Of a stretch of DNA of 6,565 nt, positions 1 through 6,065 are shown piece after piece. Positions within the stretch are counted from its first letter, which is position 1, and each line of letters begins with the position of its first letter. The position numbers were made by a program, and so were the translations under genes. Below the pieces are notes generated by a model that made no database searches, was not told the DNA's origin, and was given only the letters and a program-made list of their open reading frames with translations. The DNA is taken from positions 28,880 through 35,444 of the forward strand of contig NHBL01000039.1 in the NCBI GenBank assembly GCA_002167465.1, in the 5' to 3' direction. The DNA comes from a bacterium TMED6. GTDB lineage: Bacteria; Fidelibacterota; Marinisomatia; SCGC-AAA003-L08; D37C17.

Positions 1-87
1 TATTCTTTGTGATTTAAAACAATTTTTGAGATAAATGTGATGGAAATAACAAAATGAAATGTTTGACTAATTGTGCTAAAAAGAATG

Positions 88-169
88 TGCCGCGAGAGGG
101 AGTCGAACCCCCACGCCCGAAAGCACTGGTTCCTAAGACCAGCGTGTCTACCAATTCCACCATCGCGGC
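88..169 (-). tRNA. tRNA-Leu, anticodon UAG (decodes CUA/CUN)
   Basis: Read on the minus strand, the 82-nt sequence folds as a class II tRNA. The acceptor stem GCCGCGA pairs with TCGCGGC, followed by discriminator A. The anticodon stem CTGGT/ACCAG encloses the loop CTTAGGA, giving anticodon TAG. A long variable arm (around TGCTTTCGGGCGTG) follows, and the T arm has the loop TTCGACT. The long variable arm, the A discriminator and the TAG anticodon together identify leucine. The 3' CCA is not encoded: the bases after the discriminator read CAT, so a CCA-adding enzyme must supply it. The gene is divergent from the sigma factor gene. I see no clear hairpin terminator in the 87 bp to its left, only a short T run. 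Confidence 0.96.
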
Positions 170-181
170 TGCATGCGAAAT

Positions 182-208
182 ATAATATTTAAAAATAATG
201 CCATGAAA
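182..208 (-). promoter_or_regulatory. Candidate promoter of tRNA-Leu
   Basis: On the minus strand a TATTAT hexamer (182-187) sits about 13 nt upstream of the mature tRNA 5' end, the right place for a -10 element with a short 5' leader. The overlapping TATATTTC resembles the Bacteroidota -7 consensus TAnnTTTG in all but its last base. The upstream partner is poor (TTTCAT at 203-208, spacing 15). The whole spacer is AT-rich, so chance matches are likely and the call rests mainly on position. Confidence 0.25.
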
Positions 209-219
209 GAAATATATCA

Positions 220-251
220 TTGGGTAATAAATAAAAAATAAATTATATTTT
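220..251 (+). promoter_or_regulatory. Candidate promoter of the rpoD-rpsU-glmM operon
   Basis: TTGGGT (220-225) and TATATT (244-249) are separated by 18 bp, an acceptable -35/-10 spacing. The -10 extends to TATATTTT, which matches the Bacteroidota -7 motif TAnnTTTG in all but its last base. Transcription would start near 256, leaving a leader of about 20 nt that includes the AAGGA ribosome site of the sigma gene. The low complexity of the region makes this a tentative call. Confidence 0.33.
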
Positions 252-264
252 CAAACAATTTCAT

Positions 265-269
265 AAGGA
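265..269 (+). promoter_or_regulatory. Shine-Dalgarno site of the sigma factor gene
   Basis: AAGGA lies 6 nt before the ATG at 276 and supports that start. It is one of only two recognisable Shine-Dalgarno sequences in the window, the other being in front of rpsU. The downstream genes start without one. Confidence 0.65.
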
Positions 270-275
270 TTTAAC

Positions 276-1349
276 ATGCCAAGAGCAAAAAAAGATAAAG
301 ATATATCAAAAGCAAAAACCAAAAAAACTGCTTCTGACAAAAAAATAGTCAAGAAAAAAGCAGTTAAAAAGGCTGTTGAAAAAACTGCTTCTGACAAAAA
401 AATAGTCAAGAAAAAAGTAGTTAAAAAGGCTGTTGAAAAAACTGCTTCTGACAAAAAAATAGTCAAGAAAAAAGTAGTTAAAAAAACTAAAATACAGAAA
501 AAAATTGAAAAAATTGGAAGTGATGCCAATAGATCCTTAAGTAAGTATTTACAAGAAATTAGTAAATATGAACCTCTTGATCCTGAAAGAGAAGTTGAAC
601 TTGCAATAAAAGTGAAACAAGGTAATAGGAGGGCTTTAAAAGAGTTAACTGAAGCAAATTTAAGGTTTGTAGTTAGTGTTGCAAAAGATTATCAAGGCCA
701 AGGCTTACCTCTAACTGACTTAATCAATGAAGGCAATCTTGGTTTAATTAAGGCTGCAGAAAGATTTGATGAAACTCGAGGTTTCAAATTTATTTCTTAT
801 GCTGTATGGTGGATTAGACAGTCAGTACTTCAAGCGTTAGCTGAACATTCAAGAATAGTAAGATTGCCGTTAAATAGAGTTGGTACTATAAGTAAAATTA
901 ACAAAGCATCTGAAAGGTTAGAGCAGATTTATGAAAGGGCTCCTAGAGCTGATGAATTAGGTAAACAGTTAGAGATGAAATCAACTGAAATTAACGAAGC
1001 TCAAAGAATATCAAGAAGGCATCATTCTTTAGATACACCCTTTTCTGATGAAGATAGTAACTGCTTATTAGATGTTATAGCAGATGGTAAATCAGAAGAA
1101 CCCGATAGAGAATTAGAGCTTGTTTCATTAGAAGAAGAAGTCAAAGCTTCCTTAACTACGTTAAAAGAAAGAGAACAAGAAGTTATAAAAATGTATTTTG
1201 GCATTAATAGAGAATATGCTTTAACTTTAAATGAAATTGGTGAAGAATTTGGACTAACAAGAGAAAGAGTTAGGCAGATAAAAGAAAAAGCAATAAGAAG
1301 ATTAAGACACAAATCTAGAAGTACTAAATTAAGACAGTATTTAGGTTAA
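276..1349 (+). CDS. rpoD: Primary (RpoD/SigA-type) RNA polymerase sigma factor with lysine-rich repetitive N-terminal tail
   Basis: This sigma-70 family factor of 357 aa directs RNA polymerase to housekeeping promoters. Residues 1-80 form a very basic, low-complexity tail (34 lysines) built from three 19-residue repeats starting [12 protein letters not shown]. The sigma body follows: region 1.2 at about 87-120 ([17 protein letters not shown]), region 2 at about 122-192 ([18 protein letters not shown], then the [15 protein letters not shown] promoter-melting segment), region 3 at about 200-275, and region 4 at about 283-346 with the -35-binding helix-turn-helix around [19 protein letters not shown]. 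It ends [11 protein letters not shown], as primary sigmas of Bacteroidota and Chlorobiota do. Those are usually near 290 aa, and the excess here is the tail. There is no acidic region 1.1 and no long insert between 1.2 and 2. The complete regions 1.2-4.2 favour RpoD over RpoH or RpoS. The ATG is supported by AAGGA upstream. It is first in the operon, 21 nt before rpsU. Confidence 0.93.
   Translation: MPRAKKDKDISKAKTKKTASDKKIVKKKAVKKAVEKTASDKKIVKKKVVKKAVEKTASDKKIVKKKVVKKTKIQKKIEKIGSDANRSLSKYLQEISKYEPLDPEREVELAIKVKQGNRRALKELTEANLRFVVSVAKDYQGQGLPLTDLINEGNLGLIKAAERFDETRGFKFISYAVWWIRQSVLQALAEHSRIVRLPLNRVGTISKINKASERLEQIYERAPRADELGKQLEMKSTEINEAQRISRRHHSLDTPFSDEDSNCLLDVIADGKSEEPDRELELVSLEEEVKASLTTLKEREQEVIKMYFGINREYALTLNEIGEEFGLTRERVRQIKEKAIRRLRHKSRSTKLRQYLG
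324..484 (+). repeat. 57-bp in-frame tandem repeat, about 2.8 copies
   Basis: Unit 1 (324-380), unit 2 (381-437) and partial unit 3 (438-484) each begin AAAACTGCTTCTGACAAAAA. Units 1 and 2 differ at a single base (C361 against T418). Unit 3 equals unit 2 for its first 47 bases and then diverges. The period is a multiple of three, so each unit encodes 19 residues and copy changes keep the sigma frame open. Near-identity at the DNA level, including synonymous positions, implies recent duplication rather than old repeats kept by protein selection alone. Confidence 0.95.
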
Positions 1350-1353
1350 ATTT

Positions 1354-1359
1354 AAGGAG
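1354..1359 (+). promoter_or_regulatory. Strong Shine-Dalgarno site of rpsU
   Basis: AAGGAG is fully complementary to six bases of the usual 16S anti-Shine-Dalgarno sequence. It stands 11 nt before the rpsU ATG, slightly longer than the usual optimum. It is the strongest ribosome-binding site in the window. In Bacteroidota, rpsU is known to keep a strong Shine-Dalgarno sequence although most genes lack one, and this is tied to bS21 autoregulation. Confidence 0.8.
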
Positions 1360-1370
1360 TAAGTAATTAT

Positions 1371-1547
1371 ATGGTTAGTATTAATGTAAAAGATGGTGAA
1401 CCGTTTGAAAAAGCTTTAAGAAGATTTAAGAAAAAGTGGGAGAAAGCTGGAATTCTTAGAGATGTTAAGGCTAGGGCTTACTATTTAAAACCTAGTGAAT
1501 TAAAAAAAATAGCAAAAACAAAAAAAAGAAAAAGACGTATCTTTTAA
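1371..1547 (+). CDS. rpsU: Small ribosomal subunit protein bS21
   Basis: This 58-aa basic protein of the 30S subunit sits near the 3' end of 16S rRNA by the anti-Shine-Dalgarno sequence. The start MVSINVKDGEPFEKALRRFK, the GIL segment (residues 28-30) and the LKPSELKK stretch (39-46) follow the S21 pattern. The protein ends in a run of Lys/Arg (KKRKRRIF). The length is normal for the family. It lies between the sigma gene (21 nt upstream) and glmM (14 nt downstream). In enterobacteria rpsU is also linked to rpoD, but in the order rpsU-dnaG-rpoD. Here the order is reversed and dnaG is absent. The strong AAGGAG upstream suggests translation sensitive to whether ribosomes contain bS21, as described for Flavobacterium. 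That mechanism is inference for this organism. Confidence 0.94.
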   Translation: MVSINVKDGEPFEKALRRFKKKWEKAGILRDVKARAYYLKPSELKKIAKTKKRKRRIF

Positions 1548-1561
1548 GATAATCTTTCTTA

Positions 1562-2926
1562 ATGGAATTAATTAAAAGTGTCTCGGGAATTAGAGGAATA
1601 TATAATAAATCCTTATTCATTGAAGATATTATCTCACACGCAGCTGCCTTTTCTCAAATCCAAGAAGCAAAATCTCTTCCAATCTTAATTGCAAGAGATT
1701 CAAGAATCTCTGGGTTTGAAATTACTGAACGACTCAAACAAGAATTAAACAAAATTGGAAGAAATGTTATTGATTGTGGTATTATACCAACTCCAACTGC
1801 ACAATTTATAACACAAAATTTTGATATAGCTGGATCTATAGTAATTACTGCAAGCCATAATCCAAAAGAATGGAACGGTATGAAATTTATTGATTGTGAT
1901 GGTACATTTATCGATAAAAATAAAAATGCTAAATTATTTAAAACTGCTTTAATTAAGAATGATTTTAAAATAAATCAGAATTCAAATATAACTTCTAGTT
2001 CATTCATTGAATCAATAGATTTACATTTAGAAAATGTTCTAAATATTGATTTTTTAAATGTAGATAAAATTAAAAATAAAAAATTTAAAATTGTATTAGA
2101 TACAATTAATGGGGCTGCTTGTACTGGATTTAAAAAGTTGTTAAAAAAATTAAATTGTGAGATAATTCATATTAACAGCACACCTAATGGGTTATTTAAA
2201 AGGGACCCCGAACCAAAAACATCAAATCTTAACGAATTAGTAAAAATAGTTAAGAAAAATTCTGCAAATTTAGCATTGATAACAGATCCAGATGGAGATC
2301 GACTAGCTTTGATTGATGAAAAAGGAAAAATTGTTATAGAGGAAAATACTTTGGTTTTATGCATAAAAGAATACTTAGAAAAAACAAATGATACAAATCC
2401 TATTATAACTAATTTATCAACAACTTCAGCAGTGGATGAGGTAGCTATGCAATATAATACTAAAGTTATTAGAACCTCAGTTGGAGAGATAAACGTAGTG
2501 AATGGAATGAAAAAGCACAATTCTGTTATTGGAGGAGAAGGAAATGGTGGTGTAATTTTAAAAAATTCACATTTAGGGCGAGATGCTTTTGTTGCGTCTG
2601 CAATTATTTTAAATCATTTAGCAACCAATGACTTGTTAATGAGTGAAGCTATTGGAAATATTCCAAAATTTTATATGTTAAAAGAAAAAATTGAAATTAA
2701 TCCAGAAATTGATGCACAATTAATTTCACAAAAAATAAAAAATACATTTATAGATTATTCTTTTAATGAAATTGATGGTATAAAAGCAATAAATAAAGAT
2801 TCGTGGATACATATTAGGCAATCAAATACAGAACCAATAATTAGAGTTTATATTGAATCAAAAAAAGAGGAAAATCTTAGCATAATTTTTAACAAAGTTA
2901 ATTCAATATTTAATGATAATAAATAA
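1562..2926 (+). CDS. glmM: Phosphoglucosamine mutase, archaeal/FCB-type GlmM
   Basis: This 454-aa enzyme belongs to the alpha-D-phosphohexomutase superfamily. It most likely interconverts glucosamine-6-phosphate and glucosamine-1-phosphate in the cytoplasm, on the route to UDP-GlcNAc for peptidoglycan and lipopolysaccharide. All four active-site loops are present. The phosphoserine loop is TASHNP (96-101, Ser98). The metal loop is DPDGDR (242-247). The sugar-binding loop is GGEGNGG (324-330). The phosphate-binding loop is RQSNTEP (419-425) in domain 4. The N-terminal SGIRG (8-12) is also typical. The GEGNGG form of the sugar loop marks the GlmM subgroup found in archaea and Bacteroidota-like bacteria, rather than the proteobacterial GEQSGH form. 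Phosphomannomutase or phosphoglucomutase activity cannot be excluded from sequence. The start follows rpsU by 14 nt without a Shine-Dalgarno sequence, and the end overlaps the next gene by 14 nt. Confidence 0.87.
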   Translation: MELIKSVSGIRGIYNKSLFIEDIISHAAAFSQIQEAKSLPILIARDSRISGFEITERLKQELNKIGRNVIDCGIIPTPTAQFITQNFDIAGSIVITASHNPKEWNGMKFIDCDGTFIDKNKNAKLFKTALIKNDFKINQNSNITSSSFIESIDLHLENVLNIDFLNVDKIKNKKFKIVLDTINGAACTGFKKLLKKLNCEIIHINSTPNGLFKRDPEPKTSNLNELVKIVKKNSANLALITDPDGDRLALIDEKGKIVIEENTLVLCIKEYLEKTNDTNPIITNLSTTSAVDEVAMQYNTKVIRTSVGEINVVNGMKKHNSVIGGEGNGGVILKNSHLGRDAFVASAIILNHLATNDLLMSEAIGNIPKFYMLKEKIEINPEIDAQLISQKIKNTFIDYSFNEIDGIKAINKDSWIHIRQSNTEPIIRVYIESKKEENLSIIFNKVNSIFNDNK

Positions 2927-4331
2927 AATTAAAAAAGGTTCTGAACTAAATATAAAAATAGATTCTTTAACCTATGGCGGTAAAGGTATCTCTAAATGTG
3001 ATGGATTAGTTATATTTACAAACAATGTATTGCCTGGTCAGTTAATTAAAGCAAAAATAATTAGAAAAAAAAAGAGCTATTTAGAAGCCATCCCATTAGA
3101 AATATTAAAAGAATCACCTTTTAAAAAAAAAGAGAAATGTGTTCACTTTTATGATTGTGGAGGTTGTAAAACCCAAGATTTAGATTACAAAGAACAATTG
3201 TCTCAAAAAGAAAATCAAATTATTGAATCTTTAATACATTTAGGAAATATTAAAATTCAACAAATTGAGCCAATTCTCAAAAGTGACCAAATTTATGAAT
3301 ATAGAAATAAAATGGAATTTAGTTTTTCAAATAATCGATGGTTAATTAGTAATGAAAAAGGGCTTGAAAATGAAAAGTCAAAAGATTTTGCACTTGGCTT
3401 GCATCCTCCTAAAAGATTTGATAAAGTTGTTGATTTAGATTATTGTGATATACAAACTAAACTTTCCAATAAAATTTTAAACTTAGTAAAAAAAGAATCC
3501 ATTAAACAAAAATTATCTCCATACGATATTATTAATCACGTAGGATTTATTAGAAATATAATAATAAAACATCCAAGATTTTCAAATGAAGTTATGATTA
3601 ATATTGTAACTTCATATGAAAATATAGAATTATTAATGCCAATAGTAAATAAGCTTATTGAACTTTCTGATAATATTAAATCAATTATAAACACTATTAA
3701 TACTAAAAAATCTGATTCTGCATATGGTATGCCACAAAAATTACTTTATGGCAAAAAATTTATTAGTGAATATTTAAATGAATTAGAATTTGAAATTTCT
3801 GCAGATTCATTTTTTCAAACAAACTCTACGCAGGCGCTTAAAATGTATGAATATGTTAAAAATCAATGCAATTTAACTGGTACTGAAATAGTTTATGATT
3901 TTTACTGTGGAACAGGTTCAATATCTATTTTTATAGCAAAAAATGCGAAAAAGGTATTTGGTTTTGAAATTGTTGAATCAGCTATTAAAGATGCAAAGAA
4001 GAATGCATTAAAAAATAATGTTTTAAATACAGAGTTTTACTGCGGTGATTTATCTAAAATGTTAGAAAATTATAATGAAATTATTAAACAAAATCCATGT
4101 GATGTTTTAATATTAGATCCACCTAGGGCAGGTTTGCATCCTAAAACATTAAAGGAAGTTTTAAAAATAAATCCTAAAAAAATAATTTATGTTTCATGTA
4201 ATCCAACAACACAAGCAAGAGATGTGAGAGAATTTATAAATTCTAATTATATTATGGGTATGGTTCAGCCTATAGATATGTTCCCTCACACACATCACAT
4301 TGAATGTGTTATAACTTTGGATCGAATATGA
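2913..4331 (+). CDS. rlmD: RNA (uracil-5-)-methyltransferase, RlmD/TrmA family with Fe-S cluster motif
   Basis: This 472-aa SAM-dependent enzyme makes 5-methyluridine in RNA, probably 23S rRNA. An N-terminal TRAM RNA-binding domain covers about residues 6-63 (KIDSLTYGGKGI). Cysteines 76, 82, 85 and 178 (C-x5-C-x2-C and LDYC) match the 4Fe-4S ligands of RlmD. The SAM-binding motif is DFYCGTG (329-335). FQTN is at 301-304, and DPPRAGLHP (402-410) is motif IV. The catalytic nucleophile is Cys429 in YVSCNP, and the general base is Glu464 in HHIECV. The protein appears complete. RlmD (U1939) is the best guess for the target, but RlmCD-like and other paralogues share this layout, so the site is not fixed. 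The ATG at 2913 lies within the end of glmM, has no Shine-Dalgarno sequence, and is the only Met before the TRAM domain. The stop overlaps the ABC ATPase start as ATGA. Confidence 0.88.
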   Translation: MIINKIKKGSELNIKIDSLTYGGKGISKCDGLVIFTNNVLPGQLIKAKIIRKKKSYLEAIPLEILKESPFKKKEKCVHFYDCGGCKTQDLDYKEQLSQKENQIIESLIHLGNIKIQQIEPILKSDQIYEYRNKMEFSFSNNRWLISNEKGLENEKSKDFALGLHPPKRFDKVVDLDYCDIQTKLSNKILNLVKKESIKQKLSPYDIINHVGFIRNIIIKHPRFSNEVMINIVTSYENIELLMPIVNKLIELSDNIKSIINTINTKKSDSAYGMPQKLLYGKKFISEYLNELEFEISADSFFQTNSTQALKMYEYVKNQCNLTGTEIVYDFYCGTGSISIFIAKNAKKVFGFEIVESAIKDAKKNALKNNVLNTEFYCGDLSKMLENYNEIIKQNPCDVLILDPPRAGLHPKTLKEVLKINPKKIIYVSCNPTTQARDVREFINSNYIMGMVQPIDMFPHTHHIECVITLDRI

Positions 4332-5254
4332 TAAAAAATGCAATAGAAATAAAAAATTTAAAAAAAATCTACGATAATAAATTTGAAGCTTTAAAATCAA
4401 TTGATTTAGATATACCAAAGGGCTCTTTTTATGGACTGCTTGGTCCAAATGGTGCTGGAAAAACAACAACAATAGGGGCAATTTCGGGCTTAGTGAACTA
4501 TGATATTGGTTCGATATCTATTATGGGTCATGATAATAAAAGTGATTATAGAATTGCTAGAAAATTAATAGGATTAAGTCCTCAAGAATTAAATTTTGAT
4601 GTATTTTTTCCAATAAGAAAAGTATTAGAATTTCAAGCTGGATATTATGGTTTATCTTTCAATGAATCAAAAGAACGAACTGAAATTATGCTTGAACAAT
4701 TTGGTTTAACAGAAAAAAGAAATAATACATGTAGAGAACTTTCTGGAGGCATGAAAAGAAGACTTCAAATTGCAAAGGCATTAATACATAATCCTGAAAT
4801 ATTAATTTTAGATGAACCAACTGCTGGAGTTGATATTGAATTAAGGTATATGCTTTGGGATTTTTTAAAAAAAATTAATAATGAAGGTAAAACTATTTTA
4901 TTAACAACACATTATATTGAAGAAGCAGAACAATTGTGTGATAGAATTGCAATAATTGATAATGGTAATATCATTACAAACGATAAAACAAAAAATTTAA
5001 CTGGTAAAAATGGTAATACTCAAATTGTTATTGATTGTGAAAATATTGAAAAAGATAATATAATTAAAAACTTCAATTTCAAAATTAATAATAACCAAAT
5101 TATTGTCGATACGGAAGCTCCAAATAAAACATTACCTAACGTTGTAGAACAATTAAATAATTCAAATATAATCATAAATAATATTGAAATTAAAAAAAGT
5201 ACATTAGAACAAGTCTTTTTAAAATTAACAAGTAATTATGCATCTGATAAATAG
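4328..5254 (+). CDS. yadG: ABC-2 type transporter ATP-binding protein, YadG-like
   Basis: This 308-aa cytoplasmic ATPase powers a two-gene ABC exporter with the next gene. Motifs in order are Walker A GPNGAGKTT (39-47), Q-loop Gln86 in LSPQELNFD, signature LSGGMKRR (138-145), Walker B ILILDEP (158-164), D-loop AGVD (166-169) and H-loop His195. A C-terminal extension of about 90 residues ends in TLEQVFLKLT, typical of the DrrA/NodI/YadG class. Length and sequence, such as QAGYYG, GGMKRRL and TAGVDIEL, closely recall E. coli YadG, also 308 aa as I remember it. The start at 4328 is chosen because it overlaps the methyltransferase stop as ATGA, a translational-coupling arrangement. An ATG 24 nt earlier adds only eight unconserved residues. 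The substrate is unknown. Related systems export antibiotics, lipids or saccharides. Confidence 0.9.
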   Translation: MIKNAIEIKNLKKIYDNKFEALKSIDLDIPKGSFYGLLGPNGAGKTTTIGAISGLVNYDIGSISIMGHDNKSDYRIARKLIGLSPQELNFDVFFPIRKVLEFQAGYYGLSFNESKERTEIMLEQFGLTEKRNNTCRELSGGMKRRLQIAKALIHNPEILILDEPTAGVDIELRYMLWDFLKKINNEGKTILLTTHYIEEAEQLCDRIAIIDNGNIITNDKTKNLTGKNGNTQIVIDCENIEKDNIIKNFNFKINNNQIIVDTEAPNKTLPNVVEQLNNSNIIINNIEIKKSTLEQVFLKLTSNYASDK

Positions 5255-6017
5255 AAATTTTTTAACTCTTGTAAGAAGAGAAACAGAACGATTTTTAGCA
5301 TTATACAAGCAAACTGTAATGCCTGGATTAATATCAACAGCACTATATATATTAGTTTTTGGAAAAGCACTTGGGAAAAAAATAGATGCAAATGGTTTAG
5401 ATGTAAACTATACCCTTTATATTATTCCGGGATTGATTATGATGGCTGTAATAAATAATGCATATCAAAATTCTTCCTCAAGTATGATGCAGGCAAAATT
5501 TTTAAACTTTTTAGATGATGTTTTAATAACACCATTAAGTGGTATTGAAATTGCATTTGCATATATTGCAGGGGGAATACTTAGAGGGTTTGTTTCAGGA
5601 ATTGCTATAATAATAATGTGTTATTTTATTGCTCCAGGATTTGAAGTGTATAGCTATCTTGCTACATTTATTTATATTATTCTAGTATCATGGACATTTA
5701 GCTCTATTGGAGTAATTGTAGGTGTTTTTGCAAAAAGTTGGGATCATATAGGAGTTTTTACGACCTTTATTTTTATGCCTTTAACAATGCTTGGTGGAGT
5801 TTTTTGGTCTGTAGCTTGGTTACCTCATCCATGGGGTCTCATATCAAAGTTTAATCCAGTTTATTGGATGGTAAATGGTCTGCGATATGCTATGTTAAAT
5901 GTAGTAGATGAAAACTTTTCATTTGAATTATCTTTAATGATATGTCTACTCTTTTGCATATTATTTTCAATAATTGCATCTTATTTAATTTCAAAAGGAT
6001 ATAGAATTAAATCTTAA
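5238..6017 (+). CDS. yadH: ABC-2 type transporter permease, YadH-like
   Basis: This 259-aa inner-membrane protein is the partner of the preceding ATPase. A short amphipathic N-terminus (LVRRETERFLALYKQT) leads into about six hydrophobic segments, near residues 28-46, 57-76, 103-131, 139-165, 171-193 and 229-252. Family signatures visible are the IIPGLIMMAVINNAYQ segment, AGGILRG (111-117), and the loop FNPVYWMVNGLRYAML (205-220), typical of ABC-2 permeases such as YadH, NodJ and DrrB. Length is normal. The start overlaps the ATPase gene by 17 nt and the next Met is at residue 28, so this start is well supported despite no Shine-Dalgarno sequence. The homodimer with the ATPase dimer should form a complete exporter. 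The cargo cannot be told from sequence. Confidence 0.9.
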   Translation: MHLINRNFLTLVRRETERFLALYKQTVMPGLISTALYILVFGKALGKKIDANGLDVNYTLYIIPGLIMMAVINNAYQNSSSSMMQAKFLNFLDDVLITPLSGIEIAFAYIAGGILRGFVSGIAIIIMCYFIAPGFEVYSYLATFIYIILVSWTFSSIGVIVGVFAKSWDHIGVFTTFIFMPLTMLGGVFWSVAWLPHPWGLISKFNPVYWMVNGLRYAMLNVVDENFSFELSLMICLLFCILFSIIASYLISKGYRIKS

Positions 6018-6065
6018 TGCATATTATATTTTTTTATTAAATTCAATAAAAGATAAAAGATAACT

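Noticed and set aside
1..87. Left edge examined for a gene, terminator or attachment site next to the tRNA
   Set aside because: No open frame with support, no stable hairpin, and no second copy of the tRNA 3' end in the window to suggest an integrated element.
14..220. Open minus-strand frame of 68 codons
   Set aside because: It runs straight through the tRNA-Leu gene. The peptide segment MVELVDTLVLGTSAFGRGGS is a familiar false translation of tRNA-Leu.
324..484. Regular repeats considered as a CRISPR array or attachment-site cluster
   Set aside because: Units abut with no spacers, are in frame, and lie inside the sigma gene.
251..529. Open minus-strand frame with a repetitive Phe/Leu/Thr-rich sequence that looks like a membrane protein
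   Set aside because: It is the antisense image of the lysine-rich 57-bp repeats in the sigma gene, where AAA/AAG codons read as TTT/CTT. It overlaps a well-supported gene and shows no family resemblance.
1022..1312. Minus-strand open frame opposite sigma regions 3 and 4, and similar ones at 2167-2520, 4194-4481 and 6167-6472
   Set aside because: All lie antisense to clearly conserved genes, have biased low-complexity composition and show no recognisable motifs.
1530..1545. Inverted repeat AAAAGA/TCTTTT with loop CGTA at the end of rpsU, considered as a terminator or attenuator
   Set aside because: The stem is only 6 bp with a single G-C pair, lies inside coding sequence and is not followed by a U tract. 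It is probably chance in AT-rich DNA.
4304..4327. Upstream ATG for the ABC ATPase adding eight residues
   Set aside because: The extra residues are not family-like, whereas the ATG at 4328 forms a standard ATGA overlap and yields the usual length.
6018..6065. TATTAT/TATATT motifs and a doubled AAAAGAT before the pentapeptide gene, considered as a promoter or operator
   Set aside because: No -35-like partner at suitable spacing was found. The short A-rich direct repeat is expected by chance at this base composition and may simply be an A-rich leader.
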